The position numbers and the translations under genes were made by a program. Positions 7,920 through 16,748 of a stretch of 64,000 nucleotides of DNA are shown piece by piece; position 1 is the first letter of the stretch; each line of letters begins with the position of its first letter. The stretch spans positions 142,038-206,037 of the forward strand of contig NZ_SVFW01000001.1 in the NCBI RefSeq assembly GCF_015056685.1. The letters run 5' to 3'. A model generated the notes under the pieces. The model was not told the DNA's origin, ran no database searches, and worked only from the letters and a program-made list of their open reading frames with translations. The DNA is from Butyrivibrio sp. (GTDB lineage: Bacteria > Bacillota > Clostridia > Lachnospirales > Lachnospiraceae).

Positions 7920-9161
7920 TTATTTCCTGGCAGGAATCTGTTGTGTAATACAATGAATATTGCCACCGCCTAAAAGAATATCTCTGGCAGGAATACCGAT
8001 TATCTCCCTATCAGGGCAGATCTTTTTTAGTATTTCCAAAGCTTTCTTATCACTCTCAGCATTATCATCGCCAAACTGAGGAACAAGCGCTGCTCCGTTT
8101 ATAAAGTAAAAATTCACATAGCTGGCTGCCAGGCGCTCTCCTTCATCTCTCATATCTTCGCCCTCTTCAAACTCATAGTTTTGAAGATCCAAAGCACTTA
8201 CCAATACCGGATGCCCAGGAATCGGCAGTTTATGAACCTTGATCTTTCTTCCCTTTGCATCCGTCTCTTTTTCCAGATAATCAAGACAAGCCTTAGAAAG
8301 TTCATACTGAGGATCATTTACATCATCAGTCCAGGCAAGCACAACCTCTGAAGGTGCAATAAAAGCGCACACATTGTCTACATGCTCATTAGTCTCATCA
8401 TTGTAGATTCCTCTTGGGAGCCAAAGAACTTTTGAAATGCCAAGGTACTCTTTTAAAGTCTTTTCTATCTGCTCTTTGCTAAGTGATGGATTTCTCCCAG
8501 GACTCAAAAGGCAGCTTTCAGTTACCATAAGAGTGCCTTCCCCGTCAGTATGTATAGATCCTCCTTCAAGCACAAAAGATGTTGCATCATACATGTCAGT
8601 ACCGATAGCTTTGCAAAAAGCTGCAGCCAAGGCATCATCCTTATCCCATGAAGCATACAGACCGTCAACCTCACCGCCCCAGGCGTTAAACTTCCAGTTT
8701 ATTCCACGAATATCACGCTTATTATTCACAACAAAAGTTGGTCCGACATCCCTTGCCCAGGCATCATCGGAATCAATCTTTATCAAAAAGCATCGCTCTT
8801 CCAAAATATCTTCAAGTATTAGTTCATCTTCATCAGAAGAACCTATATATCTCTCAAATACCTCATTATACTTCCCCGACACTTTAAGTTCATCGCAATA
8901 CTCATTTATGATCTTATAGACAAAAGCAGACGCCTCCTGATAAAATTCGTCAGAAACCAAGAGATATAAATTTTCTCTTTTTATGATTTCCAAAAATATG
9001 CATCCAAAGTTATTAAGAGCACCACTTCTATCCTTTCCCCAGCTTCCGGGTCTGGTAGGATAAATCATAAGCGTTCCTGCATGTTTATCATATTCTGCCG
9101 GCATATAAAACCCGTCTGTAAGAGGAGTTTTTGCACTAATTATTTCCATTTCTTTTCCCAT
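7920..9161 (-). CDS. aguA: Agmatine deiminase
   Basis: Guanidino-group-modifying enzyme converting agmatine to N-carbamoylputrescine and ammonia. It carries the N-terminal GFYMPAEYDKHAGTLMIYP segment, the DDAWARDVGPTFVV substrate loop and the catalytic cysteine in GGGNIHCITQQIP close to the C-terminus. At 413 aa it is slightly longer than many family members (about 370), because of the N-terminus and an insertion around residues 100-115. The RBS is weak; an internal ATG at the fifth codon is possible. It sits between nspC and aguB in the polyamine operon. Confidence 0.94.
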   Translation of the reverse strand: MGKEMEIISAKTPLTDGFYMPAEYDKHAGTLMIYPTRPGSWGKDRSGALNNFGCIFLEIIKRENLYLLVSDEFYQEASAFVYKIINEYCDELKVSGKYNEVFERYIGSSDEDELILEDILEERCFLIKIDSDDAWARDVGPTFVVNNKRDIRGINWKFNAWGGEVDGLYASWDKDDALAAAFCKAIGTDMYDATSFVLEGGSIHTDGEGTLMVTESCLLSPGRNPSLSKEQIEKTLKEYLGISKVLWLPRGIYNDETNEHVDNVCAFIAPSEVVLAWTDDVNDPQYELSKACLDYLEKETDAKGRKIKVHKLPIPGHPVLVSALDLQNYEFEEGEDMRDEGERLAASYVNFYFINGAALVPQFGDDNAESDKKALEILKKICPDREIIGIPARDILLGGGNIHCITQQIPARK

Positions 9162-9187
9162 ATAAACTAAATTTGTATTTTAAAAGA

Positions 9188-10375
9188 TTAAAGCCTGCAC
9201 TTAAAGTCTTCATAGCCGAATCGCTTTATTACATCAACGCTTCCATCCTCATGAAGAATATCTATATCCGGCAAAGGCATTCCGTTAAAGGTATTGTTTT
9301 TAACCATGCTGTAAATTGCCATATCCTCAAACACTAACCTGTCTCCAATGTGCTTTGGCTCTTCAAAACTGTAGTCGCCAATTACATCCCCTGCAAGGCA
9401 TGTTCTGGAAGATAATCTGTAAGTATAGTTCATCTCCCCTGGTTCCTCACCATCTCTAAGTGGCGGCCTATATGGCATCTCCAAAACGTCAGGCATATGG
9501 CAGGCTGCAGAAGTATCAAGAATAAGTACAGGTATCCTTTCAGTTTCTACAATATCCATGACAGTAGTCACAAGGTATCCTGCATCAAGCGCGATTGCCT
9601 CTCCCGGCTCAAGATAAACCTCTATTCCATAGGTCTGCCTGATTCTTTTTACAAGTCTGATAAGACCATCAACATCGTAATCTTCCCTTGTTATATGATG
9701 TCCACCACCAAGATTGATCCATTTGATCTTGCCACGTGTATCCTCATCAGATCTTTCAAGATTTTCCTGTACAGGACTTGGAAAGAATCTCTTAAACTCT
9801 TCTTCAACTTTTAAAAATGTGGTCTCTAAAGGCTCAAATCCCTGCTCGCAAAGTGTATGGAAATGAAGGCCCTCAACACCTGAAGGTAGTCTTTCAGGCA
9901 TATCCTTTAGCCTTATTCCAAGCCTTGATCCTTTTGCACAGGGATCATAGATCTCATGCTCCTCCTGAGTGCTGAACTCAGGGTTTATCCTAAGACCGAC
10001 AGAGACCTTTCCTTCGGCAGTTTTTTTCTCCCACACAGGTCTGTGATGTTCAAGCTGATTAAGAGAATTAAAAACAATGTAATCACAAATATCACATAGT
10101 TCAACCATCTCTTCATCACCAAAAGCAGGTTCAAAAACATGATTCTCGCCCTGCATCTCTTCGTGAGCAAGCCTCGCCTCGAAAAGCCCCGAAGCTGTCG
10201 CACCAGTTAAATATTTTGATATCAATGGATATGTCTGATAGATAGAGTACGCCTTTTGAGCCAGGAGTATTTTAGCTCCTGACTCTTTTTGTACTCTGTC
10301 AAGAATTTCAAGATTCTCGCGTAATTTCTTTTCATCAATAACATACGCCGGCGTACGTATTTCAGATAGATTCAT
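9188..10375 (-). CDS. nspC: Carboxynorspermidine/carboxyspermidine decarboxylase
   Basis: PLP fold-type III (alanine-racemase-like) decarboxylase that removes the carboxyl group from carboxyspermidine or carboxynorspermidine. The PLP lysine is about residue 41 in KILLAQKAYSIYQTYPLI. Other family signatures are GLHFHTLCEQGFEPLE, WINLGGGHHITREDYD and the C-terminal cysteine loop SSRTCLAGDVIGDYSF. Length 395 aa is usual. An RBS GAGGGG precedes the ATG. It lies immediately downstream of the matching dehydrogenase, which together would give spermidine from putrescine and aspartate semialdehyde. Substrate choice (spermidine, norspermidine or an agmatine derivative) cannot be read from sequence. Confidence 0.93.
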   Translation of the reverse strand: MNLSEIRTPAYVIDEKKLRENLEILDRVQKESGAKILLAQKAYSIYQTYPLISKYLTGATASGLFEARLAHEEMQGENHVFEPAFGDEEMVELCDICDYIVFNSLNQLEHHRPVWEKKTAEGKVSVGLRINPEFSTQEEHEIYDPCAKGSRLGIRLKDMPERLPSGVEGLHFHTLCEQGFEPLETTFLKVEEEFKRFFPSPVQENLERSDEDTRGKIKWINLGGGHHITREDYDVDGLIRLVKRIRQTYGIEVYLEPGEAIALDAGYLVTTVMDIVETERIPVLILDTSAACHMPDVLEMPYRPPLRDGEEPGEMNYTYRLSSRTCLAGDVIGDYSFEEPKHIGDRLVFEDMAIYSMVKNNTFNGMPLPDIDILHEDGSVDVIKRFGYEDFKCRL

Positions 10376-10416
10376 AATTTCCCCTCATCAATACAGCTAT
10401 AAATATCAATCCCATA

Positions 10417-11679
10417 TCAGTCAACAAGCTGTGGATTCTCATCAACAACCCATGGAAGGCCATATTCGCCCAGCATATCCATGTATGGATCAGGATCAAA
10501 CTCATCAGTTGTATATACACCTGGCTTCTTCCACTTACCACTAAGAACAAGTGCAGTTCCGATCATAGCAGGAACACCTGTTGTGTAGCTGATTGCCTGA
10601 CTGCCAAGTTCCTTATAGCACTCCTGATGGTCACATACGTTGTAGATATAAATTGTTCTCTCTTTTCCATCCTTAATTCCGCGGAATATACATCCGATGT
10701 TAGTCTTTCCGACTGTTCTAGGTCCAAGGCTTGCAGGATCAGGTAAAAGAGCTTTCAGGAACTGGATAGGCACAATCTCTTTGCCTTCGAAATTGATAGG
10801 ACTTGTTGAAAGCATTCCAACATCCTCAAGGCAACGCATATGGTCAAGATAGCTCTGGCCAAATGTCATAAAGAAACGAATTCTCTTAACCTCAGGGAAA
10901 TTTTTACCAAGAGCTTCAATCTCTTCGTGGTGAAGGAGGTACATGTCTTTTTGTCCAACCTGTGGGAAGTCGTATACTCTCTTTATCTCCATAGGCTTTG
11001 TCTCAACCCAGTGGCCATCCTCCCAGTAGCTTCCATTTGCGCTTACTTCACGAAGATTGATCTCAGGATTGAAGTTTGTAGCAAAAGCATAACCATGATC
11101 GCCACCATTGCAGTCCAGGATATCAATAGTGTGGATCTCATCGAAATAGTGCTTTTTAGCATAAGCTGTAAATACACTTGTTACACCGGGATCAAAACCT
11201 GTTCCAAGAAGGCCTGTGATTCCGGCTTCCTTGAACTTGTCCATGTATGCCCACTGATAACTGTAATCAAAGTAAGCTGTAAAGCCCTTTTCCTTGCATC
11301 TCTTCTCATATGCAGCACGCCATACAGGCTCGTCTGTATCCTCAGGCTCATAGTTTGCTGTATCGATGTAATCAACCTTGCACTCAAGACATGCATCCAT
11401 GATAACAAGATCCTGATAAGGAAGTGCAACATTGAGCACAGCTTCAGGCTTGTACTCCTTAATAAGTTTAATAACATCATTGACATCATCAGCATTTACA
11501 GTTGCTGTAGTAATCTTTACACTTGTTCCCTGCTTCTCAAGTTTTTCCTTAAGAGCATCACATTTAGAAACAGTTCTGCTGGCAAGGCACATCTCTGTGA
11601 ACACCTTGCTGTTCTGGCAGCATTTCTGGATTGCAACCTGTGCAACGCCGCCACATCCGATAACCAATAATCTACTCAT
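10417..11679 (-). CDS. Carboxyspermidine dehydrogenase (saccharopine-dehydrogenase family)
   Basis: NAD(P)H-dependent enzyme of the saccharopine dehydrogenase family. In this operon it most likely condenses aspartate semialdehyde with a diamine to make carboxyspermidine. The N-terminal Rossmann loop GCGGVAQVAIQKC, the DTANYEPED segment and GLLGTGFDPGVTSVFTAY match the carboxynorspermidine-synthase subfamily rather than lysine-forming saccharopine dehydrogenases. Length 420 aa is typical. A GGAGGGT RBS precedes the ATG. The neighbouring nspC, aguA and aguB support the polyamine role; asd, for the aldehyde donor, lies at 60.6 kb in the same window but in another operon. Confidence 0.92.
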   Translation of the reverse strand: MSRLLVIGCGGVAQVAIQKCCQNSKVFTEMCLASRTVSKCDALKEKLEKQGTSVKITTATVNADDVNDVIKLIKEYKPEAVLNVALPYQDLVIMDACLECKVDYIDTANYEPEDTDEPVWRAAYEKRCKEKGFTAYFDYSYQWAYMDKFKEAGITGLLGTGFDPGVTSVFTAYAKKHYFDEIHTIDILDCNGGDHGYAFATNFNPEINLREVSANGSYWEDGHWVETKPMEIKRVYDFPQVGQKDMYLLHHEEIEALGKNFPEVKRIRFFMTFGQSYLDHMRCLEDVGMLSTSPINFEGKEIVPIQFLKALLPDPASLGPRTVGKTNIGCIFRGIKDGKERTIYIYNVCDHQECYKELGSQAISYTTGVPAMIGTALVLSGKWKKPGVYTTDEFDPDPYMDMLGEYGLPWVVDENPQLVD

Positions 11680-11714
11680 CTATATACCCTCCGTTTTCTT
11701 CGCTTAAATCTATT

Positions 11715-12587
11715 TTACCTGCTCATGTCCTCTTCTTCCTGAAGAAGATCCTCTACATATTTAGGAAGCATGAATGCTCCCTTATGTAAGTGAGTTGTAT
11801 AGTACCAGGTCTTAATGCCTCTCTCATCCCATCTGTCAGGATTAAAGTCCTTTAGAGGATGATATTTTTTGCTGGCAAATCCAAAGAGCCAGTATCCGGC
11901 AGGACATGTAGGAATGTGTGCCTGATAAACTCTGTTTATAGGGAATACTCTGTAAGCCTTTCTATGCATGGCTCTGCAGCTTTCCTCGTCCTCATCATAG
12001 AAAGGACTTCCATGCTGATAAACCATGATTCCATCATCATGAAGCGCCTTGTAGCAGCTTCCATAAAACTCTTTTGTGAAAAGACCTGCCTCATGTCCCA
12101 AAGGCTCTGTGGCATCATTTATTATGAGGTCATACATGTCTTCACATTTTCTGAGATATTTAAGGCCATCCTGATAGAAAATATGAACTCTGTCATCCTC
12201 AAGTCCTATAGCATTGTCAGGGAAATACTGTTTGCAAACATCCACAAACATGTTGTCAGGCTCAACTACATCTATAACCTTTATCTCATCATAATGGCAA
12301 AGCTCTCTGGCAACACCGCCGTCTCCGCCACCAAGTACAAGGACCCTCTGGACTTTAGGATGAACTGCCATAGGCACATGAACGATCATCTCGTCATAAG
12401 TAAACTCATCCTTCTCTGAAAAGATAATATTTCCATCTGAGGTCAGGAATTTACCGAACTCAGGAGAATCAAAAACATCAATTCTCTGAAACTCACTTGT
12501 TCCTGAAAAAAGCTGCTTGGCAAGTCTTATGCTTATTTTGACATTGCCTGTATGCATATCACTAAACCAATAATCCATCTCGGCCAT
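11715..12587 (-). CDS. speE: Spermidine synthase-like aminopropyltransferase
   Basis: Rossmann-fold aminopropyltransferase of the SpeE family. It has the nucleotide-binding motif RVLVLGGGDGGVARELCHYD and a following acidic loop (VVEPD). The usual catalytic DSTDP loop is here NDATEPLGHEAGLF, so its first Asp is kept and the second is Glu. I start it at 12587, where AGGAGG precedes MAEMDYWFSD; upstream codons lack an RBS. No S-adenosylmethionine decarboxylase, which would make its usual donor, is present in the window, and the operon already contains a carboxyspermidine route. Its acceptor and product are therefore uncertain. It sits between speA and the dehydrogenase. Confidence 0.87.
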   Translation of the reverse strand: MAEMDYWFSDMHTGNVKISIRLAKQLFSGTSEFQRIDVFDSPEFGKFLTSDGNIIFSEKDEFTYDEMIVHVPMAVHPKVQRVLVLGGGDGGVARELCHYDEIKVIDVVEPDNMFVDVCKQYFPDNAIGLEDDRVHIFYQDGLKYLRKCEDMYDLIINDATEPLGHEAGLFTKEFYGSCYKALHDDGIMVYQHGSPFYDEDEESCRAMHRKAYRVFPINRVYQAHIPTCPAGYWLFGFASKKYHPLKDFNPDRWDERGIKTWYYTTHLHKGAFMLPKYVEDLLQEEEDMSR

Positions 12588-12624
12588 GATTTTCCTCCTA
12601 TATACTTCAGTTATTATCAAAAGG

Positions 12625-14073
12625 TTATTTCAGCACAAAGAGTTTAGATATATCTTCACTTTCAGGGCCTTGCATTGAGCAACCTTTTTCTCTTGCTGTC
12701 TTAATATAATCCAAAATGTCTGCTGTTATTACTTCTCCAGGAGAAAGAATCGGGATTCCCGGCGGGTAACACATAACAGACTCTGCGCTTATCCTGCCAA
12801 CGCAGTTGTCGATTGGAAGCTGCTCTTTTTCTGCATAGAAGGCTTCCTGAGGAGTCGCCTTAACAATAGGAGTTACATACTCTGCAGAGAAAAAGCTCTG
12901 TTCAGGCTTAGCATAAAGACGTCTTATATCTGCTAAAGCTCCGGCAAGACGCTCAATATCCTGAAGTCTGTCACCTATTGAAATATATGCCATGACATTG
13001 GAGAGATCACCAAACTCCATCTGAATGTCATACTCATCTCTTAAAAGGTCGTAAACCTCAATACCGGTAAGACCTATGCTTCTGGTATTTACAACCAGTT
13101 TAGTCTCATCAAAATCAAAAATACTTCCGCCGTTTTTAAGCTCGTTGCCGTATGCATAGTAACCACCGATGTCGTTGATCTCTTCTCTTGCATACTGAGC
13201 CATCTTTGTCACTTTTTCAAAGCTGCTATAGCCGTTAAGTGCAAGGTTTCTTCTGGAAATATCAAGGCTTCCAAGAAGAAGATAGCTGGCACTTGTGGTC
13301 TGAGTCAGATTAACTATGCGGCTTATATATCCTATATTAGCATCCTTTCCGCATAAAAGAATAGAACTCTGCGTAAGGCTTCCACCTGACTTATGCATAC
13401 TGATGGCCGCCATATCAGCACCTGCAGCCATTGCATTAAGAGGAAGTCCCGGGCCAAAGTACAGATGTGTTCCGTGAGCTTCATCTACAAGAGCCTTCAT
13501 GCCATTTTCATGTGCTAATTCTACAATTGCCTTAAGGTCTGAGCAAATTCCATAATAAGAAGGGTTGTTGATAAGAATTGCCTTTGCATCCGGATTCTCT
13601 TTTACAGCTCTTTTAACATCTGCTATTTCCATTCCCAAAGGAATACCGAGTTTAGTATCAACCTTAGGATCAATATATACAGGAACTGCGCCACAAAGTA
13701 TAAGGGCATTGATCGCGCTCTTGTGAACGTTTCTGGGCATAATGATCTTTTCACCCATTTTAACATTAGAAAGAACCATTGCCTGAACTGCGCTTGTAGT
13801 ACCGTTGACCATCATAAATGCATGCGCAGCTCCGAATGCATCAGCCATAAGCTCTTCAGCTTCCTTAATAACAGATACCGGGTGACAAAGATTATCCAGA
13901 GGCTTCATGGAATTCACATCGATTCCGACACACCTCTCACCAAGAAAACTAACCAGCTCAGCGTTTCCTCTTCCCCTTTTGTGTCCCGGAACATCAAATG
14001 GAACCACACGCTGCTTTCTAAATCTCTCAAGCGCTTCGTATATAGGCGCTCTTTTCTGCCTCTCAAGATCCAA
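12625..14073 (-). CDS. speA: Arginine (Orn/Lys/Arg family) decarboxylase
   Basis: PLP fold-type I basic amino acid decarboxylase of the short, receiver-less class typified by Bacillus SpeA. PFDVPGHKRGRGN near the N-terminus, VDEAHGTHLYFGPGLPL and the PLP-lysine motif AAISMHKSGGSLTQSS are clear. Arginine is the most likely substrate, since the operon goes on to agmatine deiminase. The start is a TTG at 14071-14073 with GGGAGGG seven bases upstream; the nearby ATG runs straight into a stop. It is the first gene of the polyamine operon. An upstream leader contains a small hairpin. Confidence 0.92.
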   Translation of the reverse strand: MDLERQKRAPIYEALERFRKQRVVPFDVPGHKRGRGNAELVSFLGERCVGIDVNSMKPLDNLCHPVSVIKEAEELMADAFGAAHAFMMVNGTTSAVQAMVLSNVKMGEKIIMPRNVHKSAINALILCGAVPVYIDPKVDTKLGIPLGMEIADVKRAVKENPDAKAILINNPSYYGICSDLKAIVELAHENGMKALVDEAHGTHLYFGPGLPLNAMAAGADMAAISMHKSGGSLTQSSILLCGKDANIGYISRIVNLTQTTSASYLLLGSLDISRRNLALNGYSSFEKVTKMAQYAREEINDIGGYYAYGNELKNGGSIFDFDETKLVVNTRSIGLTGIEVYDLLRDEYDIQMEFGDLSNVMAYISIGDRLQDIERLAGALADIRRLYAKPEQSFFSAEYVTPIVKATPQEAFYAEKEQLPIDNCVGRISAESVMCYPPGIPILSPGEVITADILDYIKTAREKGCSMQGPESEDISKLFVLK

Positions 14074-14118
14074 CTACATACCCTCCCAAAATATCTTAAA
14101 CATGCGAAAAGGAGTAGC

Positions 14119-14135
14119 ACGTTCCAAAGGAACGT
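14119..14135 (-). other. Short perfect hairpin in the speA leader
   Basis: ACGTTCC and GGAACGT form a 7-bp stem with a 3-nt loop about 45 bases upstream of the speA start. There is no T run after it, so it is not an ordinary terminator. It could stabilise the leader RNA or be a protein site; nothing more can be said. Confidence 0.45.
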
Positions 14136-14211
14136 ACAACCCCTTGTTTTATCAAATTACACAGTAATGTAATAATACTATATAATGCCGATTTTCGCTA
14201 TATTTTTTAAA

Positions 14212-15123
14212 TTATTTCACAATTTCTTTAAGAGAGCCGGCAAGACCTGCAATTCCTTGAATATTGGAAGGTACAATGATCTTTGTAGCCTGGCCGTCAG
14301 CAGCCTTTTCAAATGCTTCAAGACTCTTGAGAGTAAGAACTGATTCATCTGCCCCGGCAGACTTAAGCATGCTGATACCATCCGCATTAGCCTTCTGAAT
14401 GCTTCTGATAGCTTCAGCCTGACCTTCAGCTTCTCTGATTCTCTTTTCCTTCTCAGCTTCAGCTCTAAGGATCGTAGCCTGCTTATCAGCTTCGGCCTGG
14501 AGGATCTTACTCTGCTTCTCACCTTCTGCAACTGTGATCTGAGACTGCTTTTCACCTTCAGCAAAAAGAATTTTTTCTCTCTTCTCACGTTCAGCCTTCA
14601 TCTGTTTCTCCATTGCATCTCTGATCTGCTCAGGAGGATTGATGTTCTTAAGCTCAACTCTTGTAATCTTTATTCCCCAAGGATCTGTTGCGATATCAAG
14701 CGCATCCTGCATCTGTGCATTGATCTGATCACGGGAAGTAAGTGTTTCATCAAGTGTAAGTGATCCGATAACATTACGAAGTGTTGTTGCTGTAAGATTT
14801 TCAATGGCTCCGATAGGATTTCTTACACCGTAAGCATAGGCCATAGGATCTGAAATTCTGAAGAAAACAATTGAGTCAATCTGCATTGTTACGTTGTCCT
14901 GTGTAATAACAGGCTGAGGTGGGAAATCGCAATACTGCTCTTTAAGATCAACCTGACGGGCAACTCTGTCGATAAAAGGAACTTTGATATGAAGACCAAC
15001 ATCCCACGTCTCCTTGTATGCTCCAAGTCTTTCAACTACGAAAGAATGCGCCTGTGGAACAACCCTGATATTGGTTGCGATAAGCGCAATAATAAGAATA
15101 ACTAAAATAATTACTGCTATCAT
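14212..15123 (-). CDS. SPFH/band-7 (stomatin/paraslipin-type) membrane protein
   Basis: Membrane-anchored scaffold of the stomatin family, which oligomerises in lipid microdomains. One N-terminal membrane helix (residues ~2-22, MIAVIILVILIIALIATNIR) precedes the SPFH domain with QAHSFVVERLGAYKETWDVGLH. A long alanine/glutamate-rich coiled coil follows with repeats of the type AEGEKQSQITVAEGEKQSK. I start it at 15123, directly after AGGAGG; the frame upstream has no good RBS. It closes an operon with nfeD-like and DUF362 genes. Stomatin-NfeD pairing is a known conserved association; here a DUF362 gene lies between them. Confidence 0.92.
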   Translation of the reverse strand: MIAVIILVILIIALIATNIRVVPQAHSFVVERLGAYKETWDVGLHIKVPFIDRVARQVDLKEQYCDFPPQPVITQDNVTMQIDSIVFFRISDPMAYAYGVRNPIGAIENLTATTLRNVIGSLTLDETLTSRDQINAQMQDALDIATDPWGIKITRVELKNINPPEQIRDAMEKQMKAEREKREKILFAEGEKQSQITVAEGEKQSKILQAEADKQATILRAEAEKEKRIREAEGQAEAIRSIQKANADGISMLKSAGADESVLTLKSLEAFEKAADGQATKIIVPSNIQGIAGLAGSLKEIVK

Positions 15124-15171
15124 TTTTCCTCCTTTTGTCATGTTAAAAAAACATGCCCCAACATTTAATTT

Positions 15172-16068
15172 TTAATCTATAGAAATGAGCTCATACTCTT
15201 TTACGCCAAATCCCATTTCTGCGGCAGCATCAATCGTATGTTCTCCGTTTCTCGTTTGTACTCTCTCAAGGAAATGATCTCTTCCCGGATCGTCTGATTT
15301 ATAAACAAGATCCATGCAAGCCCTGTCGATAGCGATCGGGTCTGTCGAAATCAGGATTCCAACATCAGCCATACAAGGATCTTCAGCAACTGCGCAGCAG
15401 TCACAGTCAACAGACATATTCTTCATTACATTCACAAAGACCATATTTCCTTTAAAGTGCTCTACTACAGCAGATGCAGCCTCTGCCATAGACTCAAGAA
15501 AATCGTCCTGGGCAGCATGATTATCCCATACAATAGCCTGATCATCAGTCTTTGTAAGTTTTCCGCCCGAATGAATATTTACTTTTCCAGCAGTTGATGC
15601 ACAACCTATAGAAAGCTGTTTTAACGCACCGCCGTATCCGCCCATTGGATGTCCCTTGAAATGTGACAGCACAAGCATTGAATCATAGTTAAGAAGATTC
15701 TTGCCCACGATATCATTTTTCAAATGGTTAGCATGAGTGATGGGAAGTACAGCATCTGGTCCCTCAGCATCCATAAGATCAACTACAAAGAAATCATTCC
15801 AGCCATGCTTTTTAATAAGTTTCACATGTTTTTCTGTGCTGTTACGTTCGCCATCATAGGCAGTATTACACTCAACGACAGTGCCTCCAACATGTTCAAC
15901 CATAGGTTTCCAAAACTCAGGCTTCAGATAATTCTGATTGCCATCTTCACCGGAATGAACCTTAACTGCAATCTTACCTGTAAGCTTCTTGCCAAGAGTA
16001 TCATACATCTTAACAACCTGCTGGGGTGTAATGTTTCTGGTAAAATAAACCTTCGATACTGAACCCAT
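15172..16068 (-). CDS. DUF362 domain protein
   Basis: A 298-aa protein of the DUF362 family, often seen in anaerobes, sometimes fused to ferredoxin domains, and of unproven function. It starts MGSVSKVYFTR and contains VKVHSGEDGNQNYLKP and GYGGALKQLSIGCASTAGK. A cysteine cluster MSVDCDCCAVAEDPCM (about residue 215) could bind a metal or iron-sulfur cluster. No ferredoxin domain is attached. It begins right at the stop of the NfeD gene and ends ~48 bases before the stomatin gene, so all three are probably co-transcribed. Why this family is placed between two membrane-scaffold partners is unclear. Confidence 0.85.
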   Translation of the reverse strand: MGSVSKVYFTRNITPQQVVKMYDTLGKKLTGKIAVKVHSGEDGNQNYLKPEFWKPMVEHVGGTVVECNTAYDGERNSTEKHVKLIKKHGWNDFFVVDLMDAEGPDAVLPITHANHLKNDIVGKNLLNYDSMLVLSHFKGHPMGGYGGALKQLSIGCASTAGKVNIHSGGKLTKTDDQAIVWDNHAAQDDFLESMAEAASAVVEHFKGNMVFVNVMKNMSVDCDCCAVAEDPCMADVGILISTDPIAIDRACMDLVYKSDDPGRDHFLERVQTRNGEHTIDAAAEMGFGVKEYELISID

Positions 16069-16069
16069 A

Positions 16070-16519
16070 TCATTGCCCTCCTGCTTCTTTTTTCTTAACT
16101 ATAAGTTTTGCTCCTTCAACCTTTACTACTTCAATCTCTTCACCTGCAGCTATAACTGAATCGTCGTCGCTTACAACTATCCAGGTTGTACCATCAAGAT
16201 CTGCCTTTCCGCTCATCTTAAGGTTATCAATCTCAGTCTTAGCAATAAGTGTTCTTCCAACAAGTGAATCGACATTAGTTTTAATTGTTTTACTATTCAG
16301 ATATTTAGTTGCTAAAGGCCTTGTAAATAAAAGAGAAACCGCTGATACGACAATAAAAACAATTATCTGAAAAAGAACCGGAGCATTAAACAATGCCGTG
16401 ATCATAGCCACAACAGCTCCAAATACAAACCATATACTAAAAATGCTGGTGGTAATAAGTTCAAGAACGCCAAAGACTATAGCTGCAATCAGCCAGACAA
16501 TTTGCATTGATATATCCAT
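16070..16519 (-). CDS. NfeD-like membrane protein
   Basis: Short NfeD-type protein (149 aa): three or four N-terminal membrane helices (about residues 5-75), then a small soluble OB-fold domain (about 85-145) containing VGRTLIAKTEIDNLKMSGKA and GTTWIVVSDDDSVIAAGEE. Family members partner stomatin/SPFH proteins in membrane microdomains, fitting the SPFH gene two positions downstream. The protease domain of long NfeD proteins is absent, as is normal for the short form. An AAGGAGGGG RBS precedes the ATG at 16517-16519. Confidence 0.9.
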   Translation of the reverse strand: MDISMQIVWLIAAIVFGVLELITTSIFSIWFVFGAVVAMITALFNAPVLFQIIVFIVVSAVSLLFTRPLATKYLNSKTIKTNVDSLVGRTLIAKTEIDNLKMSGKADLDGTTWIVVSDDDSVIAAGEEIEVVKVEGAKLIVKKKEAGGQ

Positions 16520-16641
16520 AACTCCCCTCCTTATGTTTTATAATATGAGTATAGCAGATTTTTAGTGGTTTTATACACAATAAATGCGCAAAATAAAGGG
16601 GGTATTTTTTGCAGGGATGGAAAAATGTGCAGCGCACATAT

Positions 16642-16700
16642 AACAATAGAAAAACCACGGAATACCAAGTAAACTTGGTTCCGTGGTTTTCTCTATTGTT
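16642..16700 (-). terminator. Long hairpin terminator after groEL
   Basis: An almost continuous inverted repeat of nearly 60 bases lies about 50 bases after the groEL stop. The outer arms are AACAATAGA / TCTATTGTT, the middle arms AAACCACGGAA / TTCCGTGGTTT and the inner arms ACCAAGT / ACTTGGT. The T-containing arm follows the stem on the minus strand. It is longer than the usual terminator and may also block read-through from the opposite side. Confidence 0.8.
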
Positions 16701-16748
16701 ACCGCTAAAGCGGTTTTGATTATGTATTGGAGTTTGGCTCGTTATCGC

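Noticed and set aside
10840..11670. Long open frame of 276 codons on the plus strand
   Set aside because: It is antisense to the well-supported carboxyspermidine dehydrogenase gene, is Cys- and Ile-rich without domain logic, and has no RBS.
14119..14135. Terminator upstream of speA
   Set aside because: The perfect 7-bp hairpin is not followed by T residues on either strand.
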